Positions 9,525 to 19,119 of a DNA stretch of 64,000 bases are shown piece after piece; the stretch's first letter is position 1, and every line of letters begins with the position of its first letter. The notes below the pieces were generated by a model. It worked only from the letters and a program-made list of their open reading frames with translations, did no database searches and was not told the origin of the DNA. Origin of the DNA: Pseudoalteromonas nigrifaciens (GTDB taxonomy: Bacteria; Pseudomonadota; Gammaproteobacteria; Enterobacterales; Alteromonadaceae); assembly GCF_002221505.1 (NCBI RefSeq), contig NZ_CP011036.1, positions 2,356,001 through 2,420,000 of the forward strand. Direction: 5' to 3'. Made by a program: the position numbers and the translations under genes.

Positions 9525-10577
9525 GTGAGCGAACAAAAACAGTCTCTAAGCTATAAAGACGCGGGCGTAGATATCGACGCTGGTAATGCACTTGTTGAGC
9601 GTATTAAAGGTGTGGTTAAAAAAACTCGTCGTCCTGAAGTAATGGGCGGTATTGGTGGTTTTGGCGCACTTTGCGAAATTCCGGCAGGTTATAAGCAACC
9701 AGTATTAGTTGCCGGCACTGATGGTGTGGGTACTAAGTTACGTTTAGCTATCGATCTTAAAAAGCACGACACTGTAGGTATCGACTTGGTCGCTATGTGT
9801 GTAAACGATTTAATTGTTCAAGGTGCTGAACCGTTGTTTTTCCTAGATTACTATGCAACAGGTAAGCTAGACGTAGACACGGCCGCCGACGTAGTAACCG
9901 GTATTGGTAAAGGCTGTGAAATTTCTGGCTGTGCCCTTATTGGTGGTGAAACCGCAGAAATGCCTGGTATGTACGACGGCGAAGACTACGATATGGCTGG
10001 TTTTTGTACCGGTGTTGTAGAAAAATCAAAAATTATTGATGGCACTAAAGTAGCCGCGGGCGATCAACTTATCGCGCTTGCTTCAAGTGGTCCGCATTCA
10101 AATGGCTTCTCACTTATTCGCAAAGTGCTTGAAGTATCTAAAGCAGATACAAGCGCTGATTTTGAAGGCAAAACATTAGGCGAAACATTGCTTGAACCTA
10201 CTCGCATTTACGTTAAACCACTGCTTGAGTTATTCAAGCACGTTGACGTACACGCGCTTTCGCACATTACCGGTGGCGGCTTTTGGGAAAATATCCCACG
10301 CGTATTACCTGCCTCTGCAAAAGCAGTAGTAAAAGGCGATAGCTGGCAGTGGCCTAGTATTTTTAACTGGTTACAAGAAAACGGTAACATTACTACACAC
10401 GAAATGTACCGCACATTTAACTGTGGTGTAGGCATGGTGTTAGTTGTTCCAGCCGACAAACTAGAACAAAGCTTAAGCATGTTAAAAGACTTGGGCGAAA
10501 ACGCATGGCACCTTGGTGAAATTCAAGACGCTAAGCCTGGCGAAGAGCAAGTTGAAATTGTAGGTGGTGCTAAGTAA
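9525..10577 (+). CDS. purM: Phosphoribosylformylglycinamidine cyclo-ligase (AIR synthetase)
   Basis: PurM closes the imidazole ring of AIR from FGAM with ATP in de novo purine synthesis. It has 350 residues, close to the E. coli enzyme. The start is GTG at 9525, with a good GAGG ribosome site at 9514-9517. Conserved segments include [48 protein letters not shown] and the late [14 protein letters not shown]. purN follows with a TAATG overlap, so translation is probably coupled. The classic purMN pair is certain. Confidence 0.98.
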   Translation: MSEQKQSLSYKDAGVDIDAGNALVERIKGVVKKTRRPEVMGGIGGFGALCEIPAGYKQPVLVAGTDGVGTKLRLAIDLKKHDTVGIDLVAMCVNDLIVQGAEPLFFLDYYATGKLDVDTAADVVTGIGKGCEISGCALIGGETAEMPGMYDGEDYDMAGFCTGVVEKSKIIDGTKVAAGDQLIALASSGPHSNGFSLIRKVLEVSKADTSADFEGKTLGETLLEPTRIYVKPLLELFKHVDVHALSHITGGGFWENIPRVLPASAKAVVKGDSWQWPSIFNWLQENGNITTHEMYRTFNCGVGMVLVVPADKLEQSLSMLKDLGENAWHLGEIQDAKPGEEQVEIVGGAK

Positions 10578-11224
10578 TGGCACCCACTCGTCTTGTAGTT
10601 TTAATCTCAGGCGGTGGCTCTAATTTACAAGCCATTATTGATGCCTGTGAAAGTGGCGAGATAAATGCGCAAATAGCGGCTGTTATTAGTAACAAAGCAG
10701 ACGCTTATGGCCTAGAGCGTGCTAAGCAAGCAGGCATTGCTACACAAGTGCTGAGTCATAAAGATTTTGACTCGCGCGAGGCCTACGATACACAGTTAAT
10801 GAGCATCATTGACTCTTTTATACCGAATCTAGTTGTATTAGCTGGGTTTATGCGTATTCTTACTCCTAACTTGGTGCAAAAATATATTGGAAAAATGTTG
10901 AACATTCATCCATCTTTGTTGCCTAAGTACCAGGGGCTGAATACCCACCAAAGAGCAATTGATGCAAATGATGATGTTCATGGCGTAAGTGTTCATTTTG
11001 TAACTGAAGAGCTAGACGGAGGTCCGGTTATACTTCAGGCAAAAGTACCTGTACTCAAGGATGATACAGCAGACACATTAGCAAAACGCGTGCACGAACA
11101 AGAGCATATAATTTATCCTTTGGTGGTCAAATGGTTCAGTGAACACAGACTAACTATGGAAGCAGATTATGCAGTTCTTGACGAAACAAAACTTCCTGCA
11201 CACGGCGCGCAGTACCCACAATAA
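10577..11224 (+). CDS. purN: Phosphoribosylglycinamide formyltransferase
   Basis: PurN transfers a formyl group from 10-formyl-THF to GAR. It has 215 residues. The N-terminal LVVLISGGGSNLQAI is the phosphate-binding loop. NIHPSLLPKYQG carries the catalytic Asn and His, and ELDGGPVI carries the catalytic Asp. Start and stop overlap purM as TAATG. The last 56 nt overlap the proposed start of the DUF3108 gene in another frame, so the three genes are probably one transcript. Confidence 0.97.
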   Translation: MAPTRLVVLISGGGSNLQAIIDACESGEINAQIAAVISNKADAYGLERAKQAGIATQVLSHKDFDSREAYDTQLMSIIDSFIPNLVVLAGFMRILTPNLVQKYIGKMLNIHPSLLPKYQGLNTHQRAIDANDDVHGVSVHFVTEELDGGPVILQAKVPVLKDDTADTLAKRVHEQEHIIYPLVVKWFSEHRLTMEADYAVLDETKLPAHGAQYPQ

Positions 11225-11975
11225 AAAAATAAGTGCCCTGCTATTATGTGTGGGCACTTTACTTCCAACTAGCCTTATTGCCGGCGAATTGACACAGTAC
11301 GAAGCTAAGTATGATATTTTACGCAAAGGTAAAAATCATGGTGAAGCCGTGCGTGAACTCAAAAAGATAAGTGACGATAACTACGAGTTAACCTATCACA
11401 GCAATATTGAGTGGATGATTTTTTCTGACTCACGCCAGGAAACCTCTAAATTTACCTTTAAAGATGGCAAAGTGAGCCCGCATCATTATTCAATGATCCG
11501 TACCGGCACTGGTCCTGATAAAGACTACAACATTGATTTTGACGCACAAAAAAAAGTCGTTAACAGTAGCCGCAGCGAATATCCGCTTGAATGTGAATGG
11601 ACTGATGACTTTCAAGATGCTATTTCGTATCAGGTGCAAGTACGCGAAGGTTTGAAAAAAGGCGAAACCAGTTTTTCATTCCCATTAATCGATAAAAAAG
11701 GTAATCGCCGCGACTACAATTTTGAAGTTGTTGCAACAGAGATGATTTCATTACCTATCGGCAACGTAGAAGCAATTAAAGTAAAACGCTTATACGATAA
11801 TGACAAACGCCAAGCACTTGCTTGGTTTGCACCAGAAATGGATTACATGTTAGTGCGTATGTGGAAAGGTGAAAAAGGAATGGAGCAATTTGAAGTGCAA
11901 ATAAACTCATTTACCGTGACAACACCTGTCATTGCCCCACCTACTGATATTAAAAAAGTAACAAGCCCAGAGTAA
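11169..11975 (+). CDS. DUF3108 family exported protein
   Basis: A protein of up to 268 residues with an N-terminal export signal: a basic stretch (THNKK), a hydrophobic run (SALLLCVGTLLPTSL) and a likely cleavage near IAG/E at about residue 38. The mature part (TQYEAKYDILRKGKNHGEAV, FSDSRQETSKFTFKDGKV, IGNVEAIKVKRLYDNDKRQ) fits DUF3108, a periplasmic family of unknown function. The ATG at 11169 lies inside purN and gives a long n-region. TTG at 11178 is the only other plausible start before the signal sequence. It is co-transcribed with purMN and closed by the terminator at 12022-12049. Confidence 0.82.
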   Translation: MQFLTKQNFLHTARSTHNKKISALLLCVGTLLPTSLIAGELTQYEAKYDILRKGKNHGEAVRELKKISDDNYELTYHSNIEWMIFSDSRQETSKFTFKDGKVSPHHYSMIRTGTGPDKDYNIDFDAQKKVVNSSRSEYPLECEWTDDFQDAISYQVQVREGLKKGETSFSFPLIDKKGNRRDYNFEVVATEMISLPIGNVEAIKVKRLYDNDKRQALAWFAPEMDYMLVRMWKGEKGMEQFEVQINSFTVTTPVIAPPTDIKKVTSPE

Positions 11976-12021
11976 GCAATTATTTTTAGCTACAAATGGC
12001 TTTATTACTATTAGTTTATAT

Positions 12022-12049
12022 AAAGCGCGATGCAAATCGCGCTTTTTTT
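12022..12049 (+). terminator. Intrinsic terminator of the purMN-DUF3108 operon
   Basis: A 9-bp stem (AAGCGCGAT / ATCGCGCTT) capped by a GCAA tetraloop and followed by seven T, 47 nt after the DUF3108 stop codon. It is a strong Rho-independent terminator. Confidence 0.92.
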
Positions 12050-12090
12050 ATACGTTTTGTTTCGCGATTAAATCTAAAAGTTAAACTTTA

Positions 12091-12525
12091 TTAAGCCTCA
12101 CTTTGCTGCTGCGCAGAAGCAGGCAAGCCAAAAACCCGATCGAACGCCCATGTAAAAACAATTGCATAAACAAAAAAGAATGCAAAAAACCCAAGGTTCG
12201 CTATAAACGCACTCAGCACTGAAATTTTCAACCACAGCGCCATAACAGGCACTAAAATTAAAACAAGACCACCTTCAAAGCCAATTCCGTGTAATAAGCG
12301 ACGATTGAATGAGCGACCTTTTATTGTTTGCTGAGACTCCCAGCGCTCAAATAATGCGTTAAATACATAGTTCCAGCTAAGTGCTACGCTAGATAATATA
12401 AAAGCGAGGCCTATCGCCGAAGTGGCTGATTTATCAAACATAAAACTTATAATAGGGCCAACAAAAGCAATGGCAAATAATTCATACAACACAGCTTGTA
12501 GAATACGGCGTTTTTTAGGAGTCAT
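12091..12525 (-). CDS. PACE-family efflux transporter
   Basis: A 144-residue membrane protein with four hydrophobic helices arranged as two related pairs, the layout of the proteobacterial antimicrobial compound efflux (PACE) family typified by AceI. Pair 1 includes RRILQAVLYELFAIAFVGPI followed by SVALSWNYVFNALFERWE. Pair 2 includes RRLLHGIGFEGGLVLILVPV followed by FVYAIVFTWAFDRVFG. The repeated R-R-I/L-L and W-N/W-A-F-D signatures and the acidic residue in each first helix fit the family. PACE proteins export chlorhexidine and some also polyamines, probably driven by protons. The substrate here is not predictable. Confidence 0.87.
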   Translation of the reverse strand: MTPKKRRILQAVLYELFAIAFVGPIISFMFDKSATSAIGLAFILSSVALSWNYVFNALFERWESQQTIKGRSFNRRLLHGIGFEGGLVLILVPVMALWLKISVLSAFIANLGFFAFFFVYAIVFTWAFDRVFGLPASAQQQSEA

Positions 12526-12640
12526 AATATAATTCCGATAATAAATAATGTACTTGGTCAGCTCAATATAAAAGCCCGCGTCTACTTTACTACAACAATT
12601 TTTAGCGCTCTCAACTAAGCGCTAAAGGCAAAAAACAAGC

Positions 12641-13405
12641 TTAAATCAACTCACCCATCTTAAATAATACAAACTCACCCGGCTGCATTTTTTTCCAGCG
12701 CTCGTCGTTAGTCAGTGGTTTTGTTGCTATAACACTAACAACATCGTTGGGCGTGGTTTCTTCGTTAAAATCAACCACCATGTCAGCATCAATAAGCGTC
12801 GCTTTTCCAAAGGGCGCACGGCGAGTTATGTAATGTAAGTTATTGGTACAGTAAGCTAAAACAAATACGCCATCGGTCAGCAGCATATTAAATACGCCCT
12901 TTTCGCGCAGCGTATGCGAAAGCGTTGCTGCATAACGAAATACTGATGCCATATCCTCAGGCTTATTTGGGTACTTAGTGCGTATTTGATCCAGCAGCCA
13001 GCAAAAAGCCAACTCGCTGTCAGTATCGCCAACAGGTCGGTAATGATCTGGCTTTAAATCATGATAATTAGATAACTGGCCGTTATGCGCATAAGTAATT
13101 TCGCGCCCCCACAGTTCACGCGTAAACGGATGCGTGTTTTCAAGGCACACTTTGCCACGGTTACCTTGGCGAATATGGCTAATAACCGACACACTTTTAA
13201 TCGGGTATGCTTTAACTAACTTAGCAATTTCTGACTGGTAGCTTGGCTGCGGATCTTTAAAGGTTCTGCAGCCTTTACCTTCGTAAAATGTAATACCCCA
13301 ACCATCTCTATGTGGCCCGGTATTACCGCCGCGCTCTAGCAGCCCCGAAAAACTAAAACAAATATCTGTAGGCACATTCGCCGACATGCCAAGCAATTCA
13401 CACAT
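12641..13405 (-). CDS. yafJ: Class II glutamine amidotransferase, YafJ-like
   Basis: A 254-residue Ntn-type glutamine amidotransferase domain with the catalytic Cys2 exposed after removal of Met1 (MCELLGMSANVP). Other conserved segments are HRDGWGITFYEG, SHIRQGNRGKV, ENTHPFTRELWG, TYAHNGQLSN and VGDTDSELAFCW. It has no synthetase domain, so the acceptor reaction is unknown; YafJ itself is uncharacterised. It diverges from fadE across 313 bp. In E. coli yafJ also lies near fadE and the dnaQ-rnhA block, which supports the name. Confidence 0.87.
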   Translation of the reverse strand: MCELLGMSANVPTDICFSFSGLLERGGNTGPHRDGWGITFYEGKGCRTFKDPQPSYQSEIAKLVKAYPIKSVSVISHIRQGNRGKVCLENTHPFTRELWGREITYAHNGQLSNYHDLKPDHYRPVGDTDSELAFCWLLDQIRTKYPNKPEDMASVFRYAATLSHTLREKGVFNMLLTDGVFVLAYCTNNLHYITRRAPFGKATLIDADMVVDFNEETTPNDVVSVIATKPLTNDERWKKMQPGEFVLFKMGELI

Positions 13406-13688
13406 AAAATAAATTAACCTTTAAACCACGTATTAATAAATAACGTTATATTTTTATATTAAGCGTACACTATTTAGTTATGTGTACAGGCGTCTATATT
13501 TACTTAAAAAATAAAATTTTACTATCAGATTATATTTTTTTTGTTGCTATGAATGCATAGACTAAAGCTGTAACTTACTTTATTAACGTTGGCTCTATTA
13601 AATGAGCTGCTTTTGTACGGCTATTTCGATCAAAATTTAACTACGTAAGGTACTTGAAACTTAGCGTTACTAACGCTACTCTAACTAA

Positions 13689-13705
13689 GGTGGTCTGACC
13701 TCTAA
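13689..13705 (+). promoter_or_regulatory. Putative FadR operator of fadE
   Basis: The sequence TGGTCTGACCTCT at 13691-13703 closely matches FadR sites (TGGTCNGACC core). It ends about 14 nt before the fadE ATG, next to the AAGGA ribosome site at 13707-13711. FadR represses fad genes until released by acyl-CoA, and fadE is a known target in E. coli. The rest of the 313-bp intergenic region (13406-13718) is AT-rich and shows no other feature I can support. Confidence 0.7.
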
Positions 13706-13718
13706 TAAGGAATTAGCA

Positions 13719-16178
13719 ATGACACTCATATTTACACTCGGTTTAATCGCACTGCTCAGCGCAGCGGTTTACCACAGAGCAAGTTGGAACACCGCACTTG
13801 GTGTTTCTATTGCAACATTATTAATTGGTACCTTTGCGGGTGCTTTTGGTTTAATTAGTTGGATAATATTTTTAATTATAGCGGTGCCTCTCTCTGTTAC
13901 TGGTATTCGCCAGCAATATATTGTTAAGCCTCTTTTTACTATGTTTAAAAAAGTAACGCCTAGCATGTCTGATACTGAAAAGTCAGCCATTGATGCCGGT
14001 ACAACATGGTGGGAAGCTGATTTATTTTGTGGTAACCCAGATTGGAAAAAGTTACACCAATATCCAGTGCCTAAGCTAACTATTGAAGAACAAGCCTTTA
14101 TCGATGGCCCTGTTGAAGTAGTGTGTAGTATGCTCGATGACTGGGAAGCAACACACGAACTTACCGATCTTCCTCAAGATGTATGGCAATACCTAAAAGA
14201 TAACAAATTTTTTGCCATGATCATCAAAAAAGAATATGGCGGTTTACAGTTCTCAGCATTTGCACAGTCGTGCGTACTACAAAAGCTAACCAGTAAATCA
14301 ACCTTACTTTCGTCAATTGTTGGCGTACCAAACTCATTAGGCCCTGGTGAATTACTCCAGCACTATGGAACAAAAGAGCAAAAAGACCATTACTTACCGC
14401 GCCTTGCCAGTGGCCAAGAAATTCCATGTTTTGCATTAACCTCGCCAGAAGCAGGTTCTGATGCAAGCTCAATTCCAGACTACGGTGTAGTATGTAAAGG
14501 ACAATGGAAAGGTGAAGAAGTTGTAGGTGTTAGCCTTACATGGAACAAGCGTTATATTACGCTTGCACCTGTGGCTACGGTACTAGGGCTTGCATTTAAA
14601 TTACAAGATCCTGATGGTTTAATTGGTGATAATAAAGAGCCTGGCATTACCTGTGCACTTATTCCAACCGATACTCCAGGGGTTGAAATTGGTCGTCGCC
14701 ACTTCCCGCTTAATGTGCCGTTTCAAAATGGTCCTACGCAGGGTAAAGATATATTCGTACCGCTTGATTACATTATTGGTGGGCCAGATATGGCAGGCCA
14801 AGGCTGGCGTATGCTGGTTGAGTGTTTATCGGTTGGCCGTGCAATTACATTGCCGTCAAACTCAGCCGGTGGCATTAAAATGATTGCTGTTGCAACCGGT
14901 GCCTACAGCCGTATTCGTCGCCAGTTCCGCTTACCTATTGGTAAAATGGAAGGCGTTGAAGAGTCGTTAGCAAAACTTGCTGGTTATGCATATAGCTCTG
15001 ATGCTGCAGTAAGCATGTCTACCGGTGCGGTAGATTTAGGCGAAAAACCTTCGGTTGTTTCGGCTATTATTAAATACCACCTTACAGAACAAATGCGTGA
15101 CTCTACCCTGCACGCCATGGACGTACTTGGCGGTAAGGGCATCATGCTTGGGCCAAATAACTATTTAGGCCGTGGTTATCAAGGTGCACCTATTGCGATT
15201 ACCGTTGAAGGTGCCAACATTTTGACCCGTAATATGATTATTTATGGTCAAGGTGCAATTCGCTGTCACCCGTTTGTACTTACCGAACTAGGTGCGTGCG
15301 AAATTGAAGACCGTGAAGAAGCGCTAAACGTATTTGATAAAGCATTAATGGGTCACATTGGCTTTACCATGTCTAACCTTGTGCGCACTAAATGGCTCGC
15401 GTTAACGGGGGCTCGTTTTACAAGTGTGCCGTACAAAGACGAAACCGCTGAGTTTTACCGTATAGCGTCGCGCTTTAGTGCATCACTTGCACTTATGTCT
15501 GACATTAGCATGGCAGTATTTGGTGGCTCACTAAAACGTAAAGAGCGTATTTCTGCTCGCTTAGGTGACTTACTAAGCTACCTATACTTAGTGTCTGCAA
15601 CGCTTAAACGTTATAACGACGAAGGCCGTAAAAAAGAAGACTTCCCGTTAGTACAGTGGAGCTGTCAAGATCACCTGTATCATTGTCAACGCGCACTTGC
15701 TGATTTAATTAATAACATGCCTTCTGCTCCACTGCGTGGCGTATTAAAAGTATTGTTATTCCCGTTTGGCCGTCCGGTTCGTAAACCTACCGACCAACTT
15801 GAACACAAATTAGCGCAAATACTACAAGTACCTAGCGAAACGCGTAATCGTTTGGCAAGCTATGTGTATTTAACAAATGAGCCGCTTAACCTTGTAGGCC
15901 GTCAAGAGCAAACGCTTAAAGACGTACTTGAAGTTGAGCCATTATTTGACCGTGTATGTAAAGAAAAAGGCCTTAAACTGCCATTCTTTCAGCTTGATAA
16001 AGTAGCGCAAATGGGTCTTGAGGCTGGTATTTTAAGCCAAGCAGAAGCTGACAAGTTAGCAGCTGTAGAACAAGCTCGTTTAGACGTTATAAACGTTGAC
16101 GACTTTGATCCTGCTGATTTACTCGCTGGTAAAGCAGCTCGTAATAATAAACCTAAAAAAACTGATGCCGCTAAATAA
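13719..16178 (+). CDS. fadE: Acyl-CoA dehydrogenase, FadE type
   Basis: This enzyme catalyses the first oxidation step of fatty acid beta-oxidation, acyl-CoA to trans-2-enoyl-CoA, with FAD. It has 819 residues, the long membrane-associated FadE form (about 814 in E. coli). Residues 1-70 contain hydrophobic segments ([51 protein letters not shown]). The dehydrogenase core follows, with [31 protein letters not shown] and [13 protein letters not shown]. The FadE-specific C-terminal extension ends in a Lys/Ala-rich tail. A FadR-like operator precedes it, so expression probably depends on long-chain fatty acids. Confidence 0.97.
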   Translation: MTLIFTLGLIALLSAAVYHRASWNTALGVSIATLLIGTFAGAFGLISWIIFLIIAVPLSVTGIRQQYIVKPLFTMFKKVTPSMSDTEKSAIDAGTTWWEADLFCGNPDWKKLHQYPVPKLTIEEQAFIDGPVEVVCSMLDDWEATHELTDLPQDVWQYLKDNKFFAMIIKKEYGGLQFSAFAQSCVLQKLTSKSTLLSSIVGVPNSLGPGELLQHYGTKEQKDHYLPRLASGQEIPCFALTSPEAGSDASSIPDYGVVCKGQWKGEEVVGVSLTWNKRYITLAPVATVLGLAFKLQDPDGLIGDNKEPGITCALIPTDTPGVEIGRRHFPLNVPFQNGPTQGKDIFVPLDYIIGGPDMAGQGWRMLVECLSVGRAITLPSNSAGGIKMIAVATGAYSRIRRQFRLPIGKMEGVEESLAKLAGYAYSSDAAVSMSTGAVDLGEKPSVVSAIIKYHLTEQMRDSTLHAMDVLGGKGIMLGPNNYLGRGYQGAPIAITVEGANILTRNMIIYGQGAIRCHPFVLTELGACEIEDREEALNVFDKALMGHIGFTMSNLVRTKWLALTGARFTSVPYKDETAEFYRIASRFSASLALMSDISMAVFGGSLKRKERISARLGDLLSYLYLVSATLKRYNDEGRKKEDFPLVQWSCQDHLYHCQRALADLINNMPSAPLRGVLKVLLFPFGRPVRKPTDQLEHKLAQILQVPSETRNRLASYVYLTNEPLNLVGRQEQTLKDVLEVEPLFDRVCKEKGLKLPFFQLDKVAQMGLEAGILSQAEADKLAAVEQARLDVINVDDFDPADLLAGKAARNNKPKKTDAAK

Positions 16179-16202
16179 GCCCAGCATCTACTTTTAAGTT
16201 AT

Positions 16203-16233
16203 AAAAGCCAGCACATTATGTGCTGGCTTTTTT
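16203..16233 (+). terminator. Intrinsic terminator of fadE
   Basis: A 13-bp stem (AAAAGCCAGCACA with its complement, TTA loop) running into six T, 25 nt after the fadE stop codon. Confidence 0.92.
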
Positions 16234-16369
16234 ATGTGTAAGATTTTGATACACTTTTGTTGTACATAAAACCAGCTGCTTATTGCGTTTAAAAACTGTT
16301 CAGGTAAAACTGCTATAAATACTTTAACCTAAATTCGGGTTATAAAAACAACAGTGAAGGAACGTAACA

Positions 16370-18310
16370 ATGAAGCAAATTATTAAACTTACAATAATTA
16401 CATGCGCAGTTACCCTAGCGCTCTCTGGTTGCAGTGAATCAACCAACTCATCCTCATATACAGCCCCGCTAACCAGCTCTAAAGCGCATGTAAAAGAACT
16501 GAGCACCTACTCAGCTGAAACATTTTTTGATACCACCTCAATTATGGGGAGTAGCTTTTCACCCCATGGCGATAAAATTTTAGTCAGTAGTGATGAAAGT
16601 GGCATTTACAGCCTATATGAGGTTAATGTCCAAACAGGCGGCAAAACTCGCTTAACCGATTTTACCGACAGTACCTACCCTATCCGCTATTTTCCAAATG
16701 ATGAGCGAGTGTTGTTTACAAAAGACACGGGCGGTAACGAACGCTTTCATATTTATGTACGCGAAACTGACGGCACAGTAAAAGACTTAACCCCAGGGGA
16801 TGAAACCCGTGCTAGTTTTGCCGGCTTCACTAAAAATGCCAGCCAATTTTTTATTACCAGCAATCAGCGTGATGCTAAGTTTATGGATTTATATCGCGTT
16901 AATAGTAAAACCTATAAAGTAACGCCTGTTTATCAAAATACTTTAGGACTAAATGTAGGTGCAATAAGCCCAAATGGTCGTTTTATTGCGCTGTCTAAAA
17001 GTAATAGCAACAAAGACAGCGATACCTTTATTTTAGATACTTATACTAAAACACTAAAGCCACAGTTAATTTCAAAACACCATACACCTGCTCAATACAG
17101 CCCTGAAACCTTCTCTGCCGATAACAAATACTTATACTACTCTACAGACGCTAAAGGTGAGTTTTCGCAGATGTGGCGTTATGACCTAGCTTCTGGCGAG
17201 CACAGCCCAGCTTTAGCCGATGACTGGGACGTAAGCTTTATTTATTTTTCAACGTCGGGGCGCTACCAGGTAAGTGGTGTGAACGCCGATGCCAGCACTA
17301 AAGTAACCGTGATCGATACGCAAACGAATAAAGAAATTGCCATGCCTAAGCTACCGGCAGGTAATTTACGGGGTGTGAGCTTTTCAGCTGATGAGCAAAG
17401 CATGGCCTTTTATTTAAATTCAGACACTGCACCTAGTAATTTATTTGTATGGCAAGTAGGCAGTAATAACACGCAGCAATTAACTAATACCCTCAGTAAA
17501 AAAATTAATCAAAACGATTTAGTGCAAAGCACTATAGTACGCTTTAAGAGCTTTGATGGTTTAGAAATACCAGGTGTTTTATATAAACCCAAGCAAGCGA
17601 GTAGCACCAACAAAGTGCCTGCGTTAATTTGGGTGCACGGTGGGCCAGGCGGACAAAGCCGTACCGGTTATAGTGCGATGCAACAGCATTTGGTAAATCA
17701 TGGTTATGCCATTTTTGCAGTTAATAATCGAGGCAGCTCGGGCTATGGTAAAACCTTTTTTCATTTAGATGATAAAAAGCACGGCACCGATGACCTACAA
17801 GATATTGTATACGGCAAAAAACATTTACAGAGCTTAGAGTGGGTCGATACCGATAAAATTGGCATTATGGGTGGTAGCTATGGCGGCTTTATGACCGCGG
17901 CAGCCCTTGCCTTTGAACCCGAAGAGTTTAAAGTTGGGATTAATATTTTTGGAGTAACCAACTGGGTACGTACACTTAATTCTATTCCATCTTGGTGGGA
18001 GAGCTTTAAAAAGTCGCTGTACGACGAAATGGGCGATCCGGCAACAGACGGGGATCGTCACCGCGCCATTTCACCGTTATTCCACGCTAGAAACATCATT
18101 AAGCCACTTATGGTTATTCAAGGCGCTAACGATCCGCGCGTGTTACAAGTTGAAAGTGATGAGCTTGTAGCTGCAGTTAAAGCCAATGGCGTACCAGTTG
18201 AGTATGTATTGTTTGACGATGAAGGTCATGGTTTTAGCAAAAAAGAAAATCGGATCACGGCATCAAACGCTTACTTGAAATTTTTAGAGCAGTATTTAAA
18301 AGCTGAATAA
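16370..18310 (+). CDS. S9-family (prolyl oligopeptidase-type) peptidase, lipoprotein
   Basis: A 646-residue envelope peptidase. The signal peptide ends in the lipobox ALSGC (Cys21), so it is predicted to be lipid-anchored. Residues about 50-395 form a WD40/TolB-like beta-propeller. The C-terminal alpha/beta-hydrolase has the nucleophile Ser in GIMGGSYGGF (near residue 502), Asp in QGANDPRVL (near 588) and His in DDEGHGFSKKEN (near 619), plus the HGGPGGQS oxyanion segment. The family covers dipeptidyl- and acylaminoacyl-peptidases; the exact specificity cannot be read here. A role in degrading environmental peptides would suit a marine heterotroph. It is flanked by terminators and monocistronic. 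Confidence 0.92.
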   Translation: MKQIIKLTIITCAVTLALSGCSESTNSSSYTAPLTSSKAHVKELSTYSAETFFDTTSIMGSSFSPHGDKILVSSDESGIYSLYEVNVQTGGKTRLTDFTDSTYPIRYFPNDERVLFTKDTGGNERFHIYVRETDGTVKDLTPGDETRASFAGFTKNASQFFITSNQRDAKFMDLYRVNSKTYKVTPVYQNTLGLNVGAISPNGRFIALSKSNSNKDSDTFILDTYTKTLKPQLISKHHTPAQYSPETFSADNKYLYYSTDAKGEFSQMWRYDLASGEHSPALADDWDVSFIYFSTSGRYQVSGVNADASTKVTVIDTQTNKEIAMPKLPAGNLRGVSFSADEQSMAFYLNSDTAPSNLFVWQVGSNNTQQLTNTLSKKINQNDLVQSTIVRFKSFDGLEIPGVLYKPKQASSTNKVPALIWVHGGPGGQSRTGYSAMQQHLVNHGYAIFAVNNRGSSGYGKTFFHLDDKKHGTDDLQDIVYGKKHLQSLEWVDTDKIGIMGGSYGGFMTAAALAFEPEEFKVGINIFGVTNWVRTLNSIPSWWESFKKSLYDEMGDPATDGDRHRAISPLFHARNIIKPLMVIQGANDPRVLQVESDELVAAVKANGVPVEYVLFDDEGHGFSKKENRITASNAYLKFLEQYLKAE

Positions 18311-18330
18311 GTTTGCACTGATTAATTTAT

Positions 18331-18354
18331 GCCTGCATTTTTGTGGGCTTTTTT
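18331..18354 (+). terminator. Likely terminator of the S9 peptidase gene
   Basis: A short stem (GCCTGCA / TGTGGGC, with two G-T wobbles) followed by six T, 21 nt after the stop codon. It is weaker than the neighbouring terminators but correctly placed. Confidence 0.6.
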
Positions 18355-18395
18355 ATGTGCTAAGAAATGTAATTTATGATTTTGATTGTATTCAA

Positions 18396-18418
18396 CTTGT
18401 TATTGAGGAAATAACAAG
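18396..18418 (-). terminator. 3' hairpin closing the tRNA-Asp transcript
   Basis: A perfect 9-bp stem (CTTGTTATT / AATAACAAG) with a 5-nt loop, directly abutting the encoded CCA end of the last tRNA-Asp copy (18419). On the minus strand it is followed by a moderately AT-rich but not strongly U-rich tail. It could terminate transcription or act as a 3' processing barrier. Confidence 0.55.
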
Positions 18419-18495
18419 TGGCGGAGTGGACGGGACTCGAACCCGCGACCCCCGGCGTGACAGGCCGGTATTCTAACCAACTGAACTACCACTCC
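18419..18495 (-). tRNA. tRNA-Asp (anticodon GTC), copy 7 in transcription order
   Basis: A 77-nt gene including encoded CCA. It has a GGAGTGG acceptor, the CCTGTCACG anticodon loop and a GGGTTCGAGTCCC T-arm. This is the promoter-distal copy. Unlike the other six it lacks leader/trailer complementarity. Its leader instead folds on itself (GTGCAT / ATGCAC at 18506-18511 and 18518-18523), and its trailer forms the hairpin at 18396-18418. Confidence 0.98.
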
Positions 18496-18549
18496 GCAGT
18501 GGTATGTGCATGGGGTAATGCACTTACTAATTTTGTTACTGATATCAAA

Positions 18550-18626
18550 TGGCGGAGTGGACGGGACTCGAACCCGCGACCCCCGGCGTGACAGGCCGGT
18601 ATTCTAACCAACTGAACTACCACTCC
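18550..18626 (-). tRNA. tRNA-Asp (anticodon GTC), copy 6
   Basis: The 77-nt body is identical to the other copies. It is bracketed by the inverted pair TGATATC (18540-18546) and GATATCA (18632-18638), so the precursor's trailer and leader can pair over 7 bp. The spacer to the previous gene on the plus strand is 54 nt. Confidence 0.98.
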
Positions 18627-18673
18627 GCAGAGATATCATATTACTTTTACTTTACTTGTATTACTTAATTTGT

Positions 18674-18750
18674 TGGCGGAGTGGACGGGACTCGAACCCG
18701 CGACCCCCGGCGTGACAGGCCGGTATTCTAACCAACTGAACTACCACTCC
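18674..18750 (-). tRNA. tRNA-Asp (anticodon GTC), copy 5
   Basis: The 77-nt body is identical to the other copies. It is bracketed by AATTTGT (18667-18673) and ACAAATT (18756-18762), a 7-bp leader/trailer pairing that differs in sequence from those of its neighbours. Confidence 0.98.
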
Positions 18751-18788
18751 AGCATACAAATTTTATACTATAACAATGTTTAAATAGT

Positions 18789-18865
18789 TGGCGGAGTGGA
18801 CGGGACTCGAACCCGCGACCCCCGGCGTGACAGGCCGGTATTCTAACCAACTGAACTACCACTCC
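18789..18865 (-). tRNA. tRNA-Asp (anticodon GTC), copy 4
   Basis: The 77-nt body is identical to the other copies. It is bracketed by GTTTAAATA (18778-18786) and TATTTAAAC (18872-18880), a 9-bp pairing. A further 6 bp (ATAACA 18770-18775 / TGTTAT 18881-18886) follow after a 2-nt bulge. This is the strongest leader/trailer helix in the array. Confidence 0.98.
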
Positions 18866-18898
18866 AGCGTATATTTAAACTGTTATCTTTTTTCTTAT

Positions 18899-18975
18899 TG
18901 GCGGAGTGGACGGGACTCGAACCCGCGACCCCCGGCGTGACAGGCCGGTATTCTAACCAACTGAACTACCACTCC
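18899..18975 (-). tRNA. tRNA-Asp (anticodon GTC), copy 3
   Basis: The 77-nt body is identical to the other copies. It is bracketed by TTCTTATT (18892-18899, including the first base of the gene's plus-strand edge) and AATAAGAA (18978-18985), an 8-bp pairing. Confidence 0.98.
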
Positions 18976-19016
18976 AGAATAAGAATATGTTTTACAACCA
19001 TATGTTGTGTAAGCGT

Positions 19017-19093
19017 TGGCGGAGTGGACGGGACTCGAACCCGCGACCCCCGGCGTGACAGGCCGGTATTCTAACCAACTGAACTACCACTCC
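19017..19093 (-). tRNA. tRNA-Asp (anticodon GTC), copy 2
   Basis: The 77-nt body is identical to the other copies. It is bracketed by TGTAAGC (19008-19014) and GCTTACA (19100-19106), a 7-bp pairing separated from the acceptor stem by a symmetric 6 x 6 nt internal loop. Confidence 0.98.
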
Positions 19094-19119
19094 AGTTTTG
19101 CTTACAAGTTTTCGAAAAT

